Assembly: GCA_023664345.1 (NCBI GenBank)
Contig: JAMPFQ010000014.1
Location: 48,758-112,757 of the forward strand
Source: Lachnospiraceae bacterium
GTDB lineage: Bacteria > Bacillota > Clostridia > Lachnospirales > Lachnospiraceae
Length of the DNA stretch: 64,000 nucleotides
Direction: 5' to 3'
Below, piece by piece: positions 40,328-49,702 of this stretch; the stretch's first letter is position 1, and every line of letters starts with the position of its first letter. A program made the translations under genes and the position numbers. Below the pieces are notes generated by a model. That model did not search any database, was not told where the DNA came from, and saw only the letters and a list, made by a program, of their open reading frames with translations.

Positions 40328-41458
40328 ATGAACAGGATCCTGGCGTTTTTCAAAAAAGAAACGGTGTTGTGCGCTGCACTCATATTGGCGGTGGTGTCAA
40401 TGTTCTTTGTGCCGCCGGATAAAGATTACCTGGGCTACGTTGATCTCAGGACGCTGGCGATCCTGTTCAGCCTTATGTGCGTTATGGCGGGGCTGCAGAA
40501 GATTGGCGTGTTCGACCGGATAGCAAGAAAGCTTTTGAGCCATGTGAGGAGCGGTCGCAGCCTGATTCTCACATTGGCGCTGCTGTGCTTTTTCTCCAGC
40601 ATGTTCATTACCAATGACGTTGCGCTCATCACCTTTGTGCCCTTTACATTCACTATCCTGGATATGCTCGGCGAGGAGAGGAAACACCGGCTTCTGCTGC
40701 CCGTGGTGGTGATGCAGACGATCGCGGCGAACCTGGGGAGCATGCTGACACCCATCGGCAATCCGCAAAACCTTTACCTGTATGGGAAAGCCGGGCTCTC
40801 CATCCCGGAGTTCCTGCTGCTGATGCTGCCATATACGCTTTTGGCGCTGGCGCTGCTGGTGGCCTGGAGCCTGATCCAGGGCAGGATTTGTCCGCAGGTT
40901 CCGAAGTTAAGTGAAGCCGGGCGCCCGCAGACAGGTTATTTTGATCCGCATCCGCTGGCGGTCTATTTTGCGCTGTTCCTGCTCTGCCTGCTGGCGGTAG
41001 CGCATGTGATACCGTGGCAGGCGGCTTTTTTCGCAGTGATCGTTATGGTGTTTCTGACGGACAGGCAGGTGTTTCAAAAGGTGGACTATTCCCTGCTCCT
41101 TACGTTCACGGGATTTTTCGTCTTTGTGGGGAATGTGGGCAGGATTTCGGCTTTTCGGGACTTCCTGCAGGATATGATCGCAGGCAGGGAGGTCTATACC
41201 GCCATTGCCGCCAGCCAGGTCATCAGCAATGTGCCGGCGGCGCTGCTTTTATCCGGGTTTACGGAGGATCTTAAAGGACTGATCGTGGGGACGAACCTGG
41301 GAGGGCTGGGAACCCTGATCGCGTCCATGGCCAGCCTGATCTCTTACAAGTATATCGCGAAAGGGACAAGCGGACGCAAAGGGGAATATATCGCGCTGTT
41401 CACGGCGGGGAATGTGGTGTTTCTGGGGGCGATGATGGCGCTGCATGCTTTACTGTGA
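40328..41458 (+). CDS. SLC13/ArsB-like anion permease
   Basis: A 376-residue integral membrane protein with about 10-11 helices. The pattern fits the CitMHS/ArsB/NhaD (ion transporter) superfamily: LAILFSLMCVMAGLQKIGVFDRIARKLL, FFSSMFITNDVALITFVPFTF (the conserved TND motif), LGSMLTPIGNPQNLYLY (the GNPQNL signature), and a second repeat with ISNVPAALLLSGF and GTNLGGLGTLIASMASLISYK. Substrate could be a dicarboxylate, arsenite or another anion; the motifs do not decide. AAGAAGGA lies eight bases before the ATG at 40328. It appears to be a single-gene unit, flanked by a family G repeat upstream and a MITE downstream. Confidence 0.82.
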   Translation: MNRILAFFKKETVLCAALILAVVSMFFVPPDKDYLGYVDLRTLAILFSLMCVMAGLQKIGVFDRIARKLLSHVRSGRSLILTLALLCFFSSMFITNDVALITFVPFTFTILDMLGEERKHRLLLPVVVMQTIAANLGSMLTPIGNPQNLYLYGKAGLSIPEFLLLMLPYTLLALALLVAWSLIQGRICPQVPKLSEAGRPQTGYFDPHPLAVYFALFLLCLLAVAHVIPWQAAFFAVIVMVFLTDRQVFQKVDYSLLLTFTGFFVFVGNVGRISAFRDFLQDMIAGREVYTAIAASQVISNVPAALLLSGFTEDLKGLIVGTNLGGLGTLIASMASLISYKYIAKGTSGRKGEYIALFTAGNVVFLGAMMALHALL

Positions 41459-41488
41459 ACTGCAGTCCCGTCCGCATAGAGATGAACG

Positions 41489-41628
41489 GTAACAGTTCAG
41501 ACAGCCCCTCCCGCGAAGTCAAAATTGCGTTCCTATGCAATTTTGCGAGACTTGCGGGCGCCAAAACGCATTTTTTTGCGTTTTGTGTGCATTCTCGTAA
41601 CAGTTCAGTGCCCTGTCTGAACTGTTAC
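41489..41628. repeat. MITE, GTAACAGTTCAG family, copy 2
   Basis: A 140-bp element starting GTAACAGTTCAGACAG and ending CTGTCTGAACTGTTAC, with perfect 8-bp duplications GATGAACG at 41481-41488 and 41629-41636. Inside are a long stem with AAAATTGC/GCAATTTT core, a hairpin CAAAACGC/GCGTTTTG, and an extra copy of the left end at 41597-41608. No coding capacity. The gap 41459-41779 otherwise holds the leuB promoter and leader. Confidence 0.85.
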
Positions 41629-41657
41629 GATGAACGATACAAACTTAGATTATCCGG

Positions 41658-41686
41658 TTGAAATTTGTCAGTGTTTAAGGTATGAT
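41658..41686 (+). promoter_or_regulatory. Promoter of the leuB-ilvD-ilvB region
   Basis: TTGAAA (41658-41663), 17 bases, TATGAT (41681-41686). The leader that follows contains a small hairpin (AGTGCC/GGCACT at about 41697-41713) but no T-run and no T-box. Confidence 0.65.
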
Positions 41687-41779
41687 TAGAGGAAACAGTG
41701 CCTCAGAGGCACTTCCTGAAAAATACTATGACTGTAATTATTCTGAGCAGAGATCATATGACTGGAAAGGATGGAGAAA

Positions 41780-42865
41780 ATGGAACTGCATATTACATGT
41801 ATCCCCGGCGACGGGATCGGGCCGGAAATCGTGAGAGAGGCCAAAAAGGTACTGGAAAAGGTAGCGGAACTCTACGGGCATAAGATGATATTTGAGGACA
41901 TCCTCATGGGCGGCGCGTCCATCGACGTGCACGGAGTCCCCCTGACGGAGGAGGCTGTGGCAAAGGCGAAAGCGGCGGACGCCGTGCTGATGGGATCCAT
42001 CGGCGGCAATACTACCACTTCCCCCTGGTATAAGCTGCCCCCCAACTTAAGACCCGAGGCGGGACTGCTGGGCATCAGGAAAGCGCTGAACCTTTTTGCA
42101 AACCTGCGTCCTGCAATCTTATATGACGAACTGGCAGGGGCCTGTCCTTTAAAAGAGGAGATCAGCAAGGCCGGATTTGACATGCTGATCATGCGGGAAC
42201 TGACCGGCGGACTCTATTTTGGCGAGCGTAAGACGATAGAGGAGAACGGCGTGCGGAAAGCCATCGATACCCTGACGTATGATGAAAATGAGATCAGGCG
42301 CATTGCCATCAAGGGCTTTGACATCGCCATGAAGCGCCGTAAGAAAGTGACCAGCGTGGACAAGGCGAATGTGCTGGATTCCTCCCGCCTCTGGAGGAAA
42401 GTGGTGGAGGAAGTGGCAAAGGATTACCCGGAAGTGACGCTGGAGCATATGTTGGTGGACAACTGTGCCATGCAGCTGGTGAAAGATCCGGCGCAGTTCG
42501 ATGTGATCCTCACGGAAAATATGTTCGGAGATATCCTGTCGGACGAGGCCAGCATGGTCACCGGTTCCATCGGTATGCTGGCAAGCGCAAGCTTAAACGA
42601 CAGCAAATTCGGCCTCTATGAGCCCAGCCACGGCTCCGCGCCGGATATCGCGGGACAGGACGTCGCCAATCCCATCGCCACCGTTTTGAGCGCCGCCATG
42701 ATGCTGCGTTACAGTTTTGACCTGGATAAGGAGGCGGACGCTATCGAGAAAGCGGTAAAGCAGGCGCTTGCGGACGGCTTCCGTACTGTGGACATTATGT
42801 CCGAGGGCTGCACGAAAGTAGGCTGCAGCCGGATGGGCGACCTGTTGGCTGAGAGGATAGATTGA
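41780..42865 (+). CDS. leuB: 3-isopropylmalate dehydrogenase
   Basis: A 361-residue NAD-dependent decarboxylating dehydrogenase of leucine synthesis. Seen are [22 protein letters not shown], GPrefix-like [115 protein letters not shown] and [32 protein letters not shown]. Tyr in GGLYFG and the three substrate arginines are present. ATGs at 41771 and 41780 are in frame; the latter has GGAG in a workable position. The stop codon lies within the first unit of a tandem repeat. leuA, leuC and leuD are not in the window. Confidence 0.95.
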   Translation: MELHITCIPGDGIGPEIVREAKKVLEKVAELYGHKMIFEDILMGGASIDVHGVPLTEEAVAKAKAADAVLMGSIGGNTTTSPWYKLPPNLRPEAGLLGIRKALNLFANLRPAILYDELAGACPLKEEISKAGFDMLIMRELTGGLYFGERKTIEENGVRKAIDTLTYDENEIRRIAIKGFDIAMKRRKKVTSVDKANVLDSSRLWRKVVEEVAKDYPEVTLEHMLVDNCAMQLVKDPAQFDVILTENMFGDILSDEASMVTGSIGMLASASLNDSKFGLYEPSHGSAPDIAGQDVANPIATVLSAAMMLRYSFDLDKEADAIEKAVKQALADGFRTVDIMSEGCTKVGCSRMGDLLAERID

Positions 42866-43093
42866 AAAATCAAAGATTTTTCAATCAGAAATTTGTGCTT
42901 ACGCCCAAATTTCCGGGTTGCGGCAAGAATGGGAATTGGATTGAAAAATCAAAGATTTTCAATCAGAAATTTGTGCTTGCGCCCAAATTTCCGGGTTGCG
43001 GCAAGAATGGGGATTGGATTGAAAAATCAAAGATTTTTCAATCGCGAATTTGTGCCTGCGGTTCAAATCCGCAGGTTGCGGAAAGGCATGGAG
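42860..43093 (+). repeat. Three tandem 78-79-bp hairpin units after leuB
   Basis: Units start at 42860, 42939 and 43017. Each opens with the perfect stem GATTGAAAAATC/GATTTTTCAATC around AAA (the second lacks one T), then AAATTTG and CAAATTT arms and GGTTGCGG. The third has diverged in its second half, where CCTGCGG/CCGCAGG forms a new hairpin. A frame across the units (42862-43098) is a repeat artefact. Confidence 0.85.
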
Positions 43094-43100
43094 GATAAAA

Positions 43101-43172
43101 TTTCTTCCCCGCCAAGGGCATTGAAGTGAAGAGACCGGAACAAATTGCCATAAATGGCAATTGAATAGGAGG
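43101..43172 (+). repeat. Hairpin-ribosome-site repeat, family C, copy B
   Basis: TTTCTTCCCCGCCAAGGGCA, TTGAAGTGAAGAGACCGGAA, then the hairpin AATTGCCATAAATGGCAATT (43143-43162) and GAATAGGAGG. The AGGAGG is the ribosome site of ilvD. Together with 42860-43093 it fills the gap between leuB and ilvD. Confidence 0.75.
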
Positions 43173-43181
43173 ATAATTTTT

Positions 43182-44855
43182 ATGATGACAAGCGATAACG
43201 CGAGAGCCGGTATGCAGCAGGCGCCGGCCAGAAGCCTTTTTAACGCGCTGGGTTTTACCGCGGAGGAAATGAAGAAGCCCATGGTGGGTATCGTCAGTTC
43301 CTACAATGAGATCGTGCCCGGCCATATGAACATTGACAAGATCGTGGACGCCGTAAAGCTGGGCGTTGCGGAGGCAGGCGGCGTGCCTGTAGTGTTCCCT
43401 GCGATTGCGGTCTGCGACGGCATTGCCATGGGTCATATCGGCATGAAATATTCCCTGGTGACCCGCGACCTGATCGCGGATTCCACCGAATGTATGGCCA
43501 TCGCCCACCAGTTTGACGCCCTGGTGATGGTGCCCAACTGTGACAAGAATGTGCCGGGACTTCTGATGGCGGCGGCGAGGCTGAACCTTCCCACCGTGTT
43601 TGTATCCGGCGGCCCCATGCTGGCAGGCCATGTGAAAGGGCAGAAGAGGAGCCTTTCCTCCATGTTCGAGGCGGTGGGTTCCTATGCTGCAGGGACAATG
43701 ACGGAGGAGGATGTGACGGAATTTGAGAACAAGGTCTGTCCCACCTGCGGTTCCTGTTCCGGTATGTATACCGCCAATTCCATGAACTGCCTGACGGAGG
43801 CTCTGGGCATGGGACTTGGGGGCAACGGAACGATTCCCGCAGTCTACTCCGAGAGGATCAAGCTGGCAAAGCACGCAGGTATGGCAGTCATGGAATTGCT
43901 GCGCCAGAACATCCGCGCCCGCGACATTATCACAAAGGACGCGATCATGAACGCCCTGACGGTGGATATGGCATTGGGATGTTCCACCAACTCCATGCTC
44001 CATCTGCCTGCCATCGCCCATGAGATCGGCTTTGATTTTGATATCAGTTTTGCAAATCCTATCAGTGAGAAGACCCCGAATCTGTGCCATCTCGCGCCTG
44101 CAGGCCCTACCTACATGGAAGATCTGAACGAGGCGGGCGGCGTGTACGCGGTGATGAAAGAGTTGGCGGACATCGGTCTTTTGCATACAGACTGTATGAC
44201 CGTCACAGGAAAGACCATCGGGGAGAATATCGCCAATGCGGTGAACCGGAATCCTGAGGTCATCCGTACCGTGGATAACCCGTACAGCAAGACAGGCGGC
44301 CTTGCTGTGCTGAAAGGCAACCTTGCCCCTGACGGCTCTGTGGTAAAGCGCTCCGCAGTGGTGGAGGAGATGATGGTGCATGAAGGCCCTGCCAGGGTAT
44401 TTGACTGTGAGGAAGATGCCATTGCGGCCATCAAGGGCGGTAAGATCGTGGCGGGAGATGTGGTCGTGATCCGCTATGAAGGCCCCAAGGGCGGCCCCGG
44501 TATGCGTGAGATGCTCAATCCCACTTCTGCCATCGCGGGCATGGGTCTCGGTTCCAGCGTGGCGCTGATCACCGACGGCCGTTTCTCCGGCGCGTCCAGG
44601 GGTGCGTCCATCGGCCATGTTTCCCCGGAGGCAGCGGTGGGCGGCCCCATCGCTCTGGTGGAAGAGGGAGACATCATCAGCATCAACATTCCGGAACTGG
44701 CGCTGAATGTGAAAGTCTCCGACGAGGAACTGGCAGAGCGGGCAAAGAAATGGCAGCCCAGGGAACCGAAAGTGACCACCGGATATCTGTCCAGATATGA
44801 GAAGATGGTCACAAGCGGCAACAGGGGCGCTATCTTGGAAATACAAGGACAATAG
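43182..44855 (+). CDS. ilvD: Dihydroxy-acid dehydratase
   Basis: A 557-residue iron-sulfur dehydratase, third step of valine and isoleucine synthesis. Conserved blocks: [147 protein letters not shown] and [24 protein letters not shown]. The three cluster cysteines (NCDK, CGSCSG) are present. The ribosome site AGGAGG belongs to the family C repeat. Two ATGs (43182, 43185) are possible. The gene is followed after 13 bases by ilvB. Confidence 0.97.
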   Translation: MMTSDNARAGMQQAPARSLFNALGFTAEEMKKPMVGIVSSYNEIVPGHMNIDKIVDAVKLGVAEAGGVPVVFPAIAVCDGIAMGHIGMKYSLVTRDLIADSTECMAIAHQFDALVMVPNCDKNVPGLLMAAARLNLPTVFVSGGPMLAGHVKGQKRSLSSMFEAVGSYAAGTMTEEDVTEFENKVCPTCGSCSGMYTANSMNCLTEALGMGLGGNGTIPAVYSERIKLAKHAGMAVMELLRQNIRARDIITKDAIMNALTVDMALGCSTNSMLHLPAIAHEIGFDFDISFANPISEKTPNLCHLAPAGPTYMEDLNEAGGVYAVMKELADIGLLHTDCMTVTGKTIGENIANAVNRNPEVIRTVDNPYSKTGGLAVLKGNLAPDGSVVKRSAVVEEMMVHEGPARVFDCEEDAIAAIKGGKIVAGDVVVIRYEGPKGGPGMREMLNPTSAIAGMGLGSSVALITDGRFSGASRGASIGHVSPEAAVGGPIALVEEGDIISINIPELALNVKVSDEELAERAKKWQPREPKVTTGYLSRYEKMVTSGNRGAILEIQGQ

Positions 44856-44868
44856 GGGGATAGATGCG

Positions 44869-46542
44869 ATGCAGTTGAATGGTTCGGAAATTGTTGTAGA
44901 ATGTCTGAAAGAGCAGGGTGTGGATACCATTTTCGGGTATCCCGGCGGTGCTATCCTGAATATCTATGACGCTCTTTACAAGCACAGCAGCGAGATACGC
45001 CATATTTTGACCAGCCATGAGCAGGGCGCGGCCCATGCGGCGGACGGGTATGCCCGCGCCACCGGAAAAGTGGGGGTCTGCATGGCTACCAGCGGCCCCG
45101 GCGCCACCAATCTGGTGACCGGCATCGCTACCGCATACATGGACTCCGTTCCCATGGTGGCGATCACCGCCAATGTGACGCTTCCCATGCTGGGAAAGGA
45201 CAGCTTCCAGGAGGTGGACATCGCCGGTGTGACCATGCCCATCACCAAGCACAGCTTTATCGTGAAAAATGTGGAGGAACTGGCGGGTATCCTGCGAAAA
45301 GCCTTTGATATCGCAAGGACGGGACGTCCCGGCCCGGTGCTGGTGGACATCACCAAGGACGTGACGGCGGCGGTCTGCGAATATACCCCCTGTGAAGTGA
45401 AGAAAAATGAACGGGTGAGCCTTTCCTCCTCAGAGGAGTTCGCGAAGGTAGAGTCATATATCAAGGAGGCGAAGAAGCCCTTTATCTATCTGGGCGGCGG
45501 AGCCATTCTGTCGGAAGCTTATGACGAGGTGGCGAAGTTTGTGGAACTGATCGATGCCCCTGTGTGCGATACCCTTATGGGCAAGGGCGCCTTTGACGGA
45601 AACAGCGACCGATACACGGGCATGATCGGGATGCACGGCACTAAGGCGTCAAACCTGGGTGTCAGCGAATGCGACCTTCTGATCGCATTGGGAGCGAGGT
45701 TTTCCGACCGCGTGATCGGCAATCCGAAGAAGTTCGCGGAAGGGGCGAAGATCGTGCACATTGATATCGACCCTGCTGAGATCAATAAAAACATCCGCGT
45801 GGATGCCAGCCTGATCGGAGACCTGAAGCTGATCTTGCAGACGTTAAACAAAAGCCTGGAGCAGCAGGATCACAGCGAATGGATGCAGAAAGTGAAAGAT
45901 TTAAAGGCTAAGTTCCCTTTGAAATACGACGATGTGCAGCTTTCCTGCCCTTATGTGATCGAGACCATTGACAAAGTGACAAAAGGCGATGCCCTGATCA
46001 CCACAGATGTGGGACAGCATCAGATGTGGGCGGCGCAGTATTACCACTATACGAAGCCCCGCACGTTTCTTTCTTCCGGGGGTCTGGGCACCATGGGATA
46101 TGGCCTTGGGGCCTGCATCGGCGCACAGGTGGGCCAGCCGGACAAGATCTGCATCAATATTGCGGGGGACGGCTGTTTTCGGATGAACATGAATGAACTT
46201 GCTACCGCCAGCAGATACAATATCCCCATCATCCAGGTGGTCATCAACAATCATGTGCTGGGCATGGTACGCCAGTGGCAGACGTTATTTTATGGAAAAC
46301 GCTACTCGCAGACGGTGTTAAACGACAAGGTGGACTTCTGCAAGGTAGCCGAGGCGCTGGGATGCGCTGCCATCCGCGTGACCACGAAAGAGGAGATGGA
46401 GCCCGCCATTAGAAGGGCGATCGACCTGAAAGCGCCGGTGCTGATCGAGTGCATGATCCCGGAGGATGATAAGGTATTTCCCATGGTTCCCGCAGGGGCG
46501 CCCATCGCCGAGGTATTTGACGGAGACGATCTGAAAGATTAA
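44869..46542 (+). CDS. ilvB: Acetolactate synthase, catalytic subunit
   Basis: A 557-residue ThDP-dependent enzyme forming acetolactate or acetohydroxybutyrate. It shows the ThDP glutamate region (FGYPGGAILNIYDAL, ILTSHEQGAAHAADGYARATGKVGVCMATSGPGATNLVTGIATAY), the FAD-binding middle (IGMHGTKASNLGVSECDLLIALGARFSDRVIG) and the ThDP/Mg block GDGCFRMNMNELATASRYNIPIIQVVINNHVLGMVRQWQ. The GGGGGA before the ATG at 44869 serves as ribosome site. The regulatory ACT subunit (ilvN/ilvH) is not next to it, so it must lie elsewhere or be absent. It is probably co-transcribed with ilvD. Confidence 0.95.
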   Translation: MQLNGSEIVVECLKEQGVDTIFGYPGGAILNIYDALYKHSSEIRHILTSHEQGAAHAADGYARATGKVGVCMATSGPGATNLVTGIATAYMDSVPMVAITANVTLPMLGKDSFQEVDIAGVTMPITKHSFIVKNVEELAGILRKAFDIARTGRPGPVLVDITKDVTAAVCEYTPCEVKKNERVSLSSSEEFAKVESYIKEAKKPFIYLGGGAILSEAYDEVAKFVELIDAPVCDTLMGKGAFDGNSDRYTGMIGMHGTKASNLGVSECDLLIALGARFSDRVIGNPKKFAEGAKIVHIDIDPAEINKNIRVDASLIGDLKLILQTLNKSLEQQDHSEWMQKVKDLKAKFPLKYDDVQLSCPYVIETIDKVTKGDALITTDVGQHQMWAAQYYHYTKPRTFLSSGGLGTMGYGLGACIGAQVGQPDKICINIAGDGCFRMNMNELATASRYNIPIIQVVINNHVLGMVRQWQTLFYGKRYSQTVLNDKVDFCKVAEALGCAAIRVTTKEEMEPAIRRAIDLKAPVLIECMIPEDDKVFPMVPAGAPIAEVFDGDDLKD

Positions 46543-46567
46543 AGAAACAGTGATAAATGAGGGAAAT

Positions 46568-47971
46568 ATGAAGAAATTGCGTCGATTTCTGATAAGATTT
46601 TTCCTGCTCGGATTTCTCCTGATCGCGGCGGCGTTTGTTCTGCTGGCGCTTTATTACCGGGATAATTTTCCGGTGAACACATGGATCAACGGCGTTTATT
46701 GTACGGGAAAATCTGTGGAAGAAGTCAATCAGGAGCTTTCCGCCAGGGCGGAGGCTCCTGTTGTCAATATTGTGGACGAAGCAGGGAACATCTATCCGCT
46801 GGATCTTGCAGGGACCGGTTATGTGGCTGATTATACCGAGGCTCTGGAGCGTTTTATCCATCAGCAGAATCCTTTGTCCTGGTTGGAAAATATCATGCTG
46901 CAGAGAAGCCATGAACTGCTGCCAAAGCCCATATTTGATGAGGAGCAGCTGCGGCAGCTGCTGGAGGAACTGGAACCCGTGCGGCGGGAGATGAGCAAAG
47001 AGGCGGAGATCAGGATCTTTTTTTCCGATGCGGAAGGCTGGGTGCTGGACAATGGGCTGGAACATCGGCTGGATACGGAACTGCTTTTCCAGCAGGTGCT
47101 GGAAAGCGTGGCCGACGGCAGCCATGAGGTGGATATGGCACGGTCGGGCTGCATTTATGATCTGTCCCCTACGGCATGGCAGATGACACAGCTGGCGCTT
47201 TGGGAAAAGGTGGATGCGTTCCAGCAGTGCGGCATCGTCTATGATATGGGAGATCAGATGATGTCCCTGCAGGGTGGCATTTTGGGGAGTTTCCTTGCGG
47301 TGGATCCGTCAACGGGCCTGCCCTTTCTGGATGAGGCAGGAGAGCCGGTGGCAGACCCGGAACGGATCAGGGCCTTTATTGGCCAGCTGGCGGAAGAGTA
47401 CGATACCTATGAGAAAGAGATCAGTTTCCAGAGTACCAGGGGGGATGTGGTGCAAGTGCCCGGCAACGGCACATACGGCACTACCATCGATCAGGAGGCC
47501 GAGTTTAAGTATCTGAGGCTGGCTCTGGAGGAGAACCGGGAGGAAGTGCATATCCCCGCCTATATACGGCAGGGTCTGGTGCGGGGAAAGAATGATATCG
47601 GGGATACCTATATCGAAGTGGACATGACCCAGCAGAAAATGTATTATTATGTGGACGGAGAAATGGTCATTGAAACGGATATCGTGACAGGATATACCGG
47701 CGGCAGGCGAGGGACGCCCCAGGGCGTGAACTTTGTCTACAGCAAGCAGCGCAACAGGGTGCTGCGGGGGTCGGGCTATGCGTCTCCCGTAAAATACTGG
47801 GTCCCTGTCAAGGGCGCCATCGGGATCCATGACGCCAGCTGGCGTTCGGAATTTGGCGGCGAGATCTATAAGACCAACGGCTCCCACGGATGCATCAATA
47901 CGCCCACGGAGGTCATGGCACAGCTGTATGAGCAGGTGGAGATCGGGACGCCGGTGGTGATGTTTTATTGA
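46568..47971 (+). CDS. L,D-transpeptidase with YkuD domain
   Basis: A 467-residue membrane-anchored cell-wall enzyme. One helix (residues 8-29) is followed by two putative peptidoglycan-binding domains (GVYCTGKSVEEVNQELSAR near 43 and AVDPSTGLPFLDEAGEPVADPERIRAFIGQL) and the catalytic YkuD domain from about residue 345 (IEVDMTQQKMYYYVDGEMVIETDIVTGYTG). The active site is IGIHDASWRSEFGG and NGSHGCINTP with the nucleophilic Cys. It forms 3-3 cross-links or anchors peptides. GAGGGA precedes the ATG at 46568. A MITE is inserted ten bases after the stop. Confidence 0.9.
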   Translation: MKKLRRFLIRFFLLGFLLIAAAFVLLALYYRDNFPVNTWINGVYCTGKSVEEVNQELSARAEAPVVNIVDEAGNIYPLDLAGTGYVADYTEALERFIHQQNPLSWLENIMLQRSHELLPKPIFDEEQLRQLLEELEPVRREMSKEAEIRIFFSDAEGWVLDNGLEHRLDTELLFQQVLESVADGSHEVDMARSGCIYDLSPTAWQMTQLALWEKVDAFQQCGIVYDMGDQMMSLQGGILGSFLAVDPSTGLPFLDEAGEPVADPERIRAFIGQLAEEYDTYEKEISFQSTRGDVVQVPGNGTYGTTIDQEAEFKYLRLALEENREEVHIPAYIRQGLVRGKNDIGDTYIEVDMTQQKMYYYVDGEMVIETDIVTGYTGGRRGTPQGVNFVYSKQRNRVLRGSGYASPVKYWVPVKGAIGIHDASWRSEFGGEIYKTNGSHGCINTPTEVMAQLYEQVEIGTPVVMFY

Positions 47972-47980
47972 AGGTTTTTG

Positions 47981-48154
47981 GTAACAGTTCAGCCATGGAA
48001 TAATTCACAAGCTGTGCGTGGGTGCTTGCACACTAAACACTGATTGCGAATCATTCCATGAGCGGAGCGCCCTCAAATGAAATAAAAGATGAGCCGCAAA
48101 GCGGCGACGGATGCGAAGCAGACGCTTTTATGAATGTGAGGGCTGAACTGTTAC
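47981..48154. repeat. MITE, GTAACAGTTCAG family, copy 3
   Basis: A 174-bp element, GTAACAGTTCAGCC ... GGCTGAACTGTTAC, flanked by the exact 8-bp duplication GGTTTTTG (47973-47980 and 48155-48162). Inside are a stem CATGGAATAATTC/GAATCATTCCATG and a second imperfect stem around GCCGCAAAGCGGC. It has no gene. The remainder of the gap before serC holds the serC promoter. Confidence 0.88.
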
Positions 48155-48182
48155 GGTTTTTGAAAAAATTTTAACAATGTAG

Positions 48183-48211
48183 TTGACGAAAGCAAATGAA
48201 GAGATTATTCT
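48183..48211 (+). promoter_or_regulatory. Promoter of serC
   Basis: TTGACG (48183-48188), 17 bases, TATTCT (48206-48211), just after MITE copy 3. Confidence 0.6.
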
Positions 48212-48270
48212 ATACCTATGTTTAAAAATAGTTTCAGGTATATCACTGAAATTCTGAGGAGGATTATGAA

Positions 48271-49356
48271 ATGTCAAGAGTGTATAACTTTTCCGCAGGC
48301 CCTGCGGTGCTTCCTGAGGAAGTACTGAAAGAGGCCGCTGAAGAAATGCTGGATTACAGAGGGACCGGCATGTCCGTTATGGAGATGAGCCATCGTTCCA
48401 AAGCATATGATACGATCATCAAGGAAGCGGAAGCTGACTTAAGGGAACTTATGAACATTCCCGACAACTATAAGGTTCTGTTTCTGCAGGGCGGCGCAAG
48501 CCAGCAGTTCGCCATGATCCCCATGAACCTGATGAAAAATAAGGTGGCGGATTATATCGTCACCGGACAGTGGGCTAAGAAAGCTTATCAGGAGGCATGC
48601 CTTTACGGCAAGGCCAATAAGATCGCGTCCTCCGAGGATGAGACTTTTTCTTATATCCCGGACTGTTCCGACCTGCCCGTCAGCGAGGATGCGGACTATG
48701 TCTATATCTGCGAGAACAATACGATCTACGGCACAAAGTTTAAGACCCTGCCCAACACCAGGGGCAAGACCCTGGTGGCCGATGTGTCCAGCTGCTTCCT
48801 GTCCGAGCCCGTGGATGTGACCAAATATGGCGTGATCTACGGCGGCGTACAGAAGAATATCGGCCCCGCGGGCGTGGTCATCGTGATCATCCGGGAGGAT
48901 CTGATCACCGAGGATGTGCTTCCTGGCACGCCTACCATGCTGAAATACAAGATCCACGCGGATAATAATTCCCTGTACAATACGCCGCCCGCATACGGCA
49001 TCTATATCTGCGGCAAGGTGTTCAAGTGGCTGAAAGCAAAGGGCGGTCTGTCCGCCATGAAAGAATACAATGAGAAAAAGGCCAAGATCCTGTATGATTT
49101 CCTGGACGAGAGCAAGCTGTTTCGGGGCACTGTCCGCAAGGAAGACCGCTCCCTGATGAATGTTCCCTTTGTGACAGGGGACGCGGATCTGGACGCCAAA
49201 TTTGTAAAGGAAGCAAAGGAAGCCGGTTTTGAGAATCTGAAAGGCCACAGATCCGTGGGCGGCATGCGCGCCAGCATTTACAACGCCATGCCCATCGAAG
49301 GCGTGGAGAAGCTGGTGGAGTTCATGAAGAAATTTGAGGCCGAGAACCTGAAATAA
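48271..49356 (+). CDS. serC: Phosphoserine aminotransferase
   Basis: A 361-residue PLP enzyme converting 3-phosphohydroxypyruvate to phosphoserine. Conserved: VYNFSAGPAVLPEEVLKEAAEEMLDYRGTGMSVMEMSHRSK, LFLQGGASQQFAMIPMNL, VYICENNTIYGTKF, and the PLP lysine in YGGVQKNIGPAGVVIVIIRED. The end has HRSVGGMRASIYNAMPIEGVEKLVEFM. GAGGAGG lies upstream of the ATG. It opens the serine block: serC, a small membrane protein gene, serA. Phosphoserine phosphatase is not in the window. Confidence 0.97.
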   Translation: MSRVYNFSAGPAVLPEEVLKEAAEEMLDYRGTGMSVMEMSHRSKAYDTIIKEAEADLRELMNIPDNYKVLFLQGGASQQFAMIPMNLMKNKVADYIVTGQWAKKAYQEACLYGKANKIASSEDETFSYIPDCSDLPVSEDADYVYICENNTIYGTKFKTLPNTRGKTLVADVSSCFLSEPVDVTKYGVIYGGVQKNIGPAGVVIVIIREDLITEDVLPGTPTMLKYKIHADNNSLYNTPPAYGIYICGKVFKWLKAKGGLSAMKEYNEKKAKILYDFLDESKLFRGTVRKEDRSLMNVPFVTGDADLDAKFVKEAKEAGFENLKGHRSVGGMRASIYNAMPIEGVEKLVEFMKKFEAENLK

Positions 49357-49449
49357 GTTGATAGGAAAGCTGTCTTTTCGGAATGGCATGCCCGCTAAAA
49401 AGGTTATGATGATATCAGCAAACCGGCGTATGGCGAAGGAGAAGATTTC

Positions 49450-49632
49450 ATGAAAAATCATAAGGCAATTGTATTGATCAGTTTGCTCATGTCATTAGGA
49501 GCCATTTTATGCGCAGTGCTGATCGGTTTAGGGAGTATGCCCAATAATGTGATGGTTACCTTGGGAATCGCGGTGAGCTGGCTCATTATCGGAATCGTAA
49601 ATTGGAAAAAGATTGGAAAGAAAGAGATGTAA
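49450..49632 (+). CDS. Small two-helix membrane protein
   Basis: A 60-residue protein with two hydrophobic helices (residues 6-28, IVLISLLMSLGAILCAVLIGL, and 34-51, VMVTLGIAVSWLIIGIV) and a basic end (NWKKIGKKEM). GAAGGAGA precedes the ATG at a good distance. It lies between serC and serA, 70 bases from the latter, and is probably read with them. A frame on the opposite strand of the same size is a shadow. The family is not recognised; a link to serine transport or enzyme anchoring would be speculation. Confidence 0.6.
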   Translation: MKNHKAIVLISLLMSLGAILCAVLIGLGSMPNNVMVTLGIAVSWLIIGIVNWKKIGKKEM

Positions 49633-49702
49633 CTTCCCATTTACAGACCAACTTTAACAGGAACACTTCTCGAAAAGAGAGCAGTAAAAGAAGGAGAGCA
49701 TT

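Noticed and set aside
41728-41883. Possible leader peptide MTVIILSRDHM upstream of leuB
   Set aside because: It contains V-I-I-L, but there is no Shine-Dalgarno site, no terminator hairpin follows and the frame runs deep into leuB.
42860-43093. CRISPR array
   Set aside because: The units are contiguous hairpin repeats of 78-79 bases without unique spacers, and no cas genes are present.
42862-43129. Two overlapping frames with internal repeats such as FVLTPKFPGCGKNG
   Set aside because: They arise from the tandem 79-base hairpin units and have no ribosome site.
43038-44930. 630-residue minus-strand frame
   Set aside because: Opposite ilvD and with the same His/Gln-rich shadow composition; no start signal.
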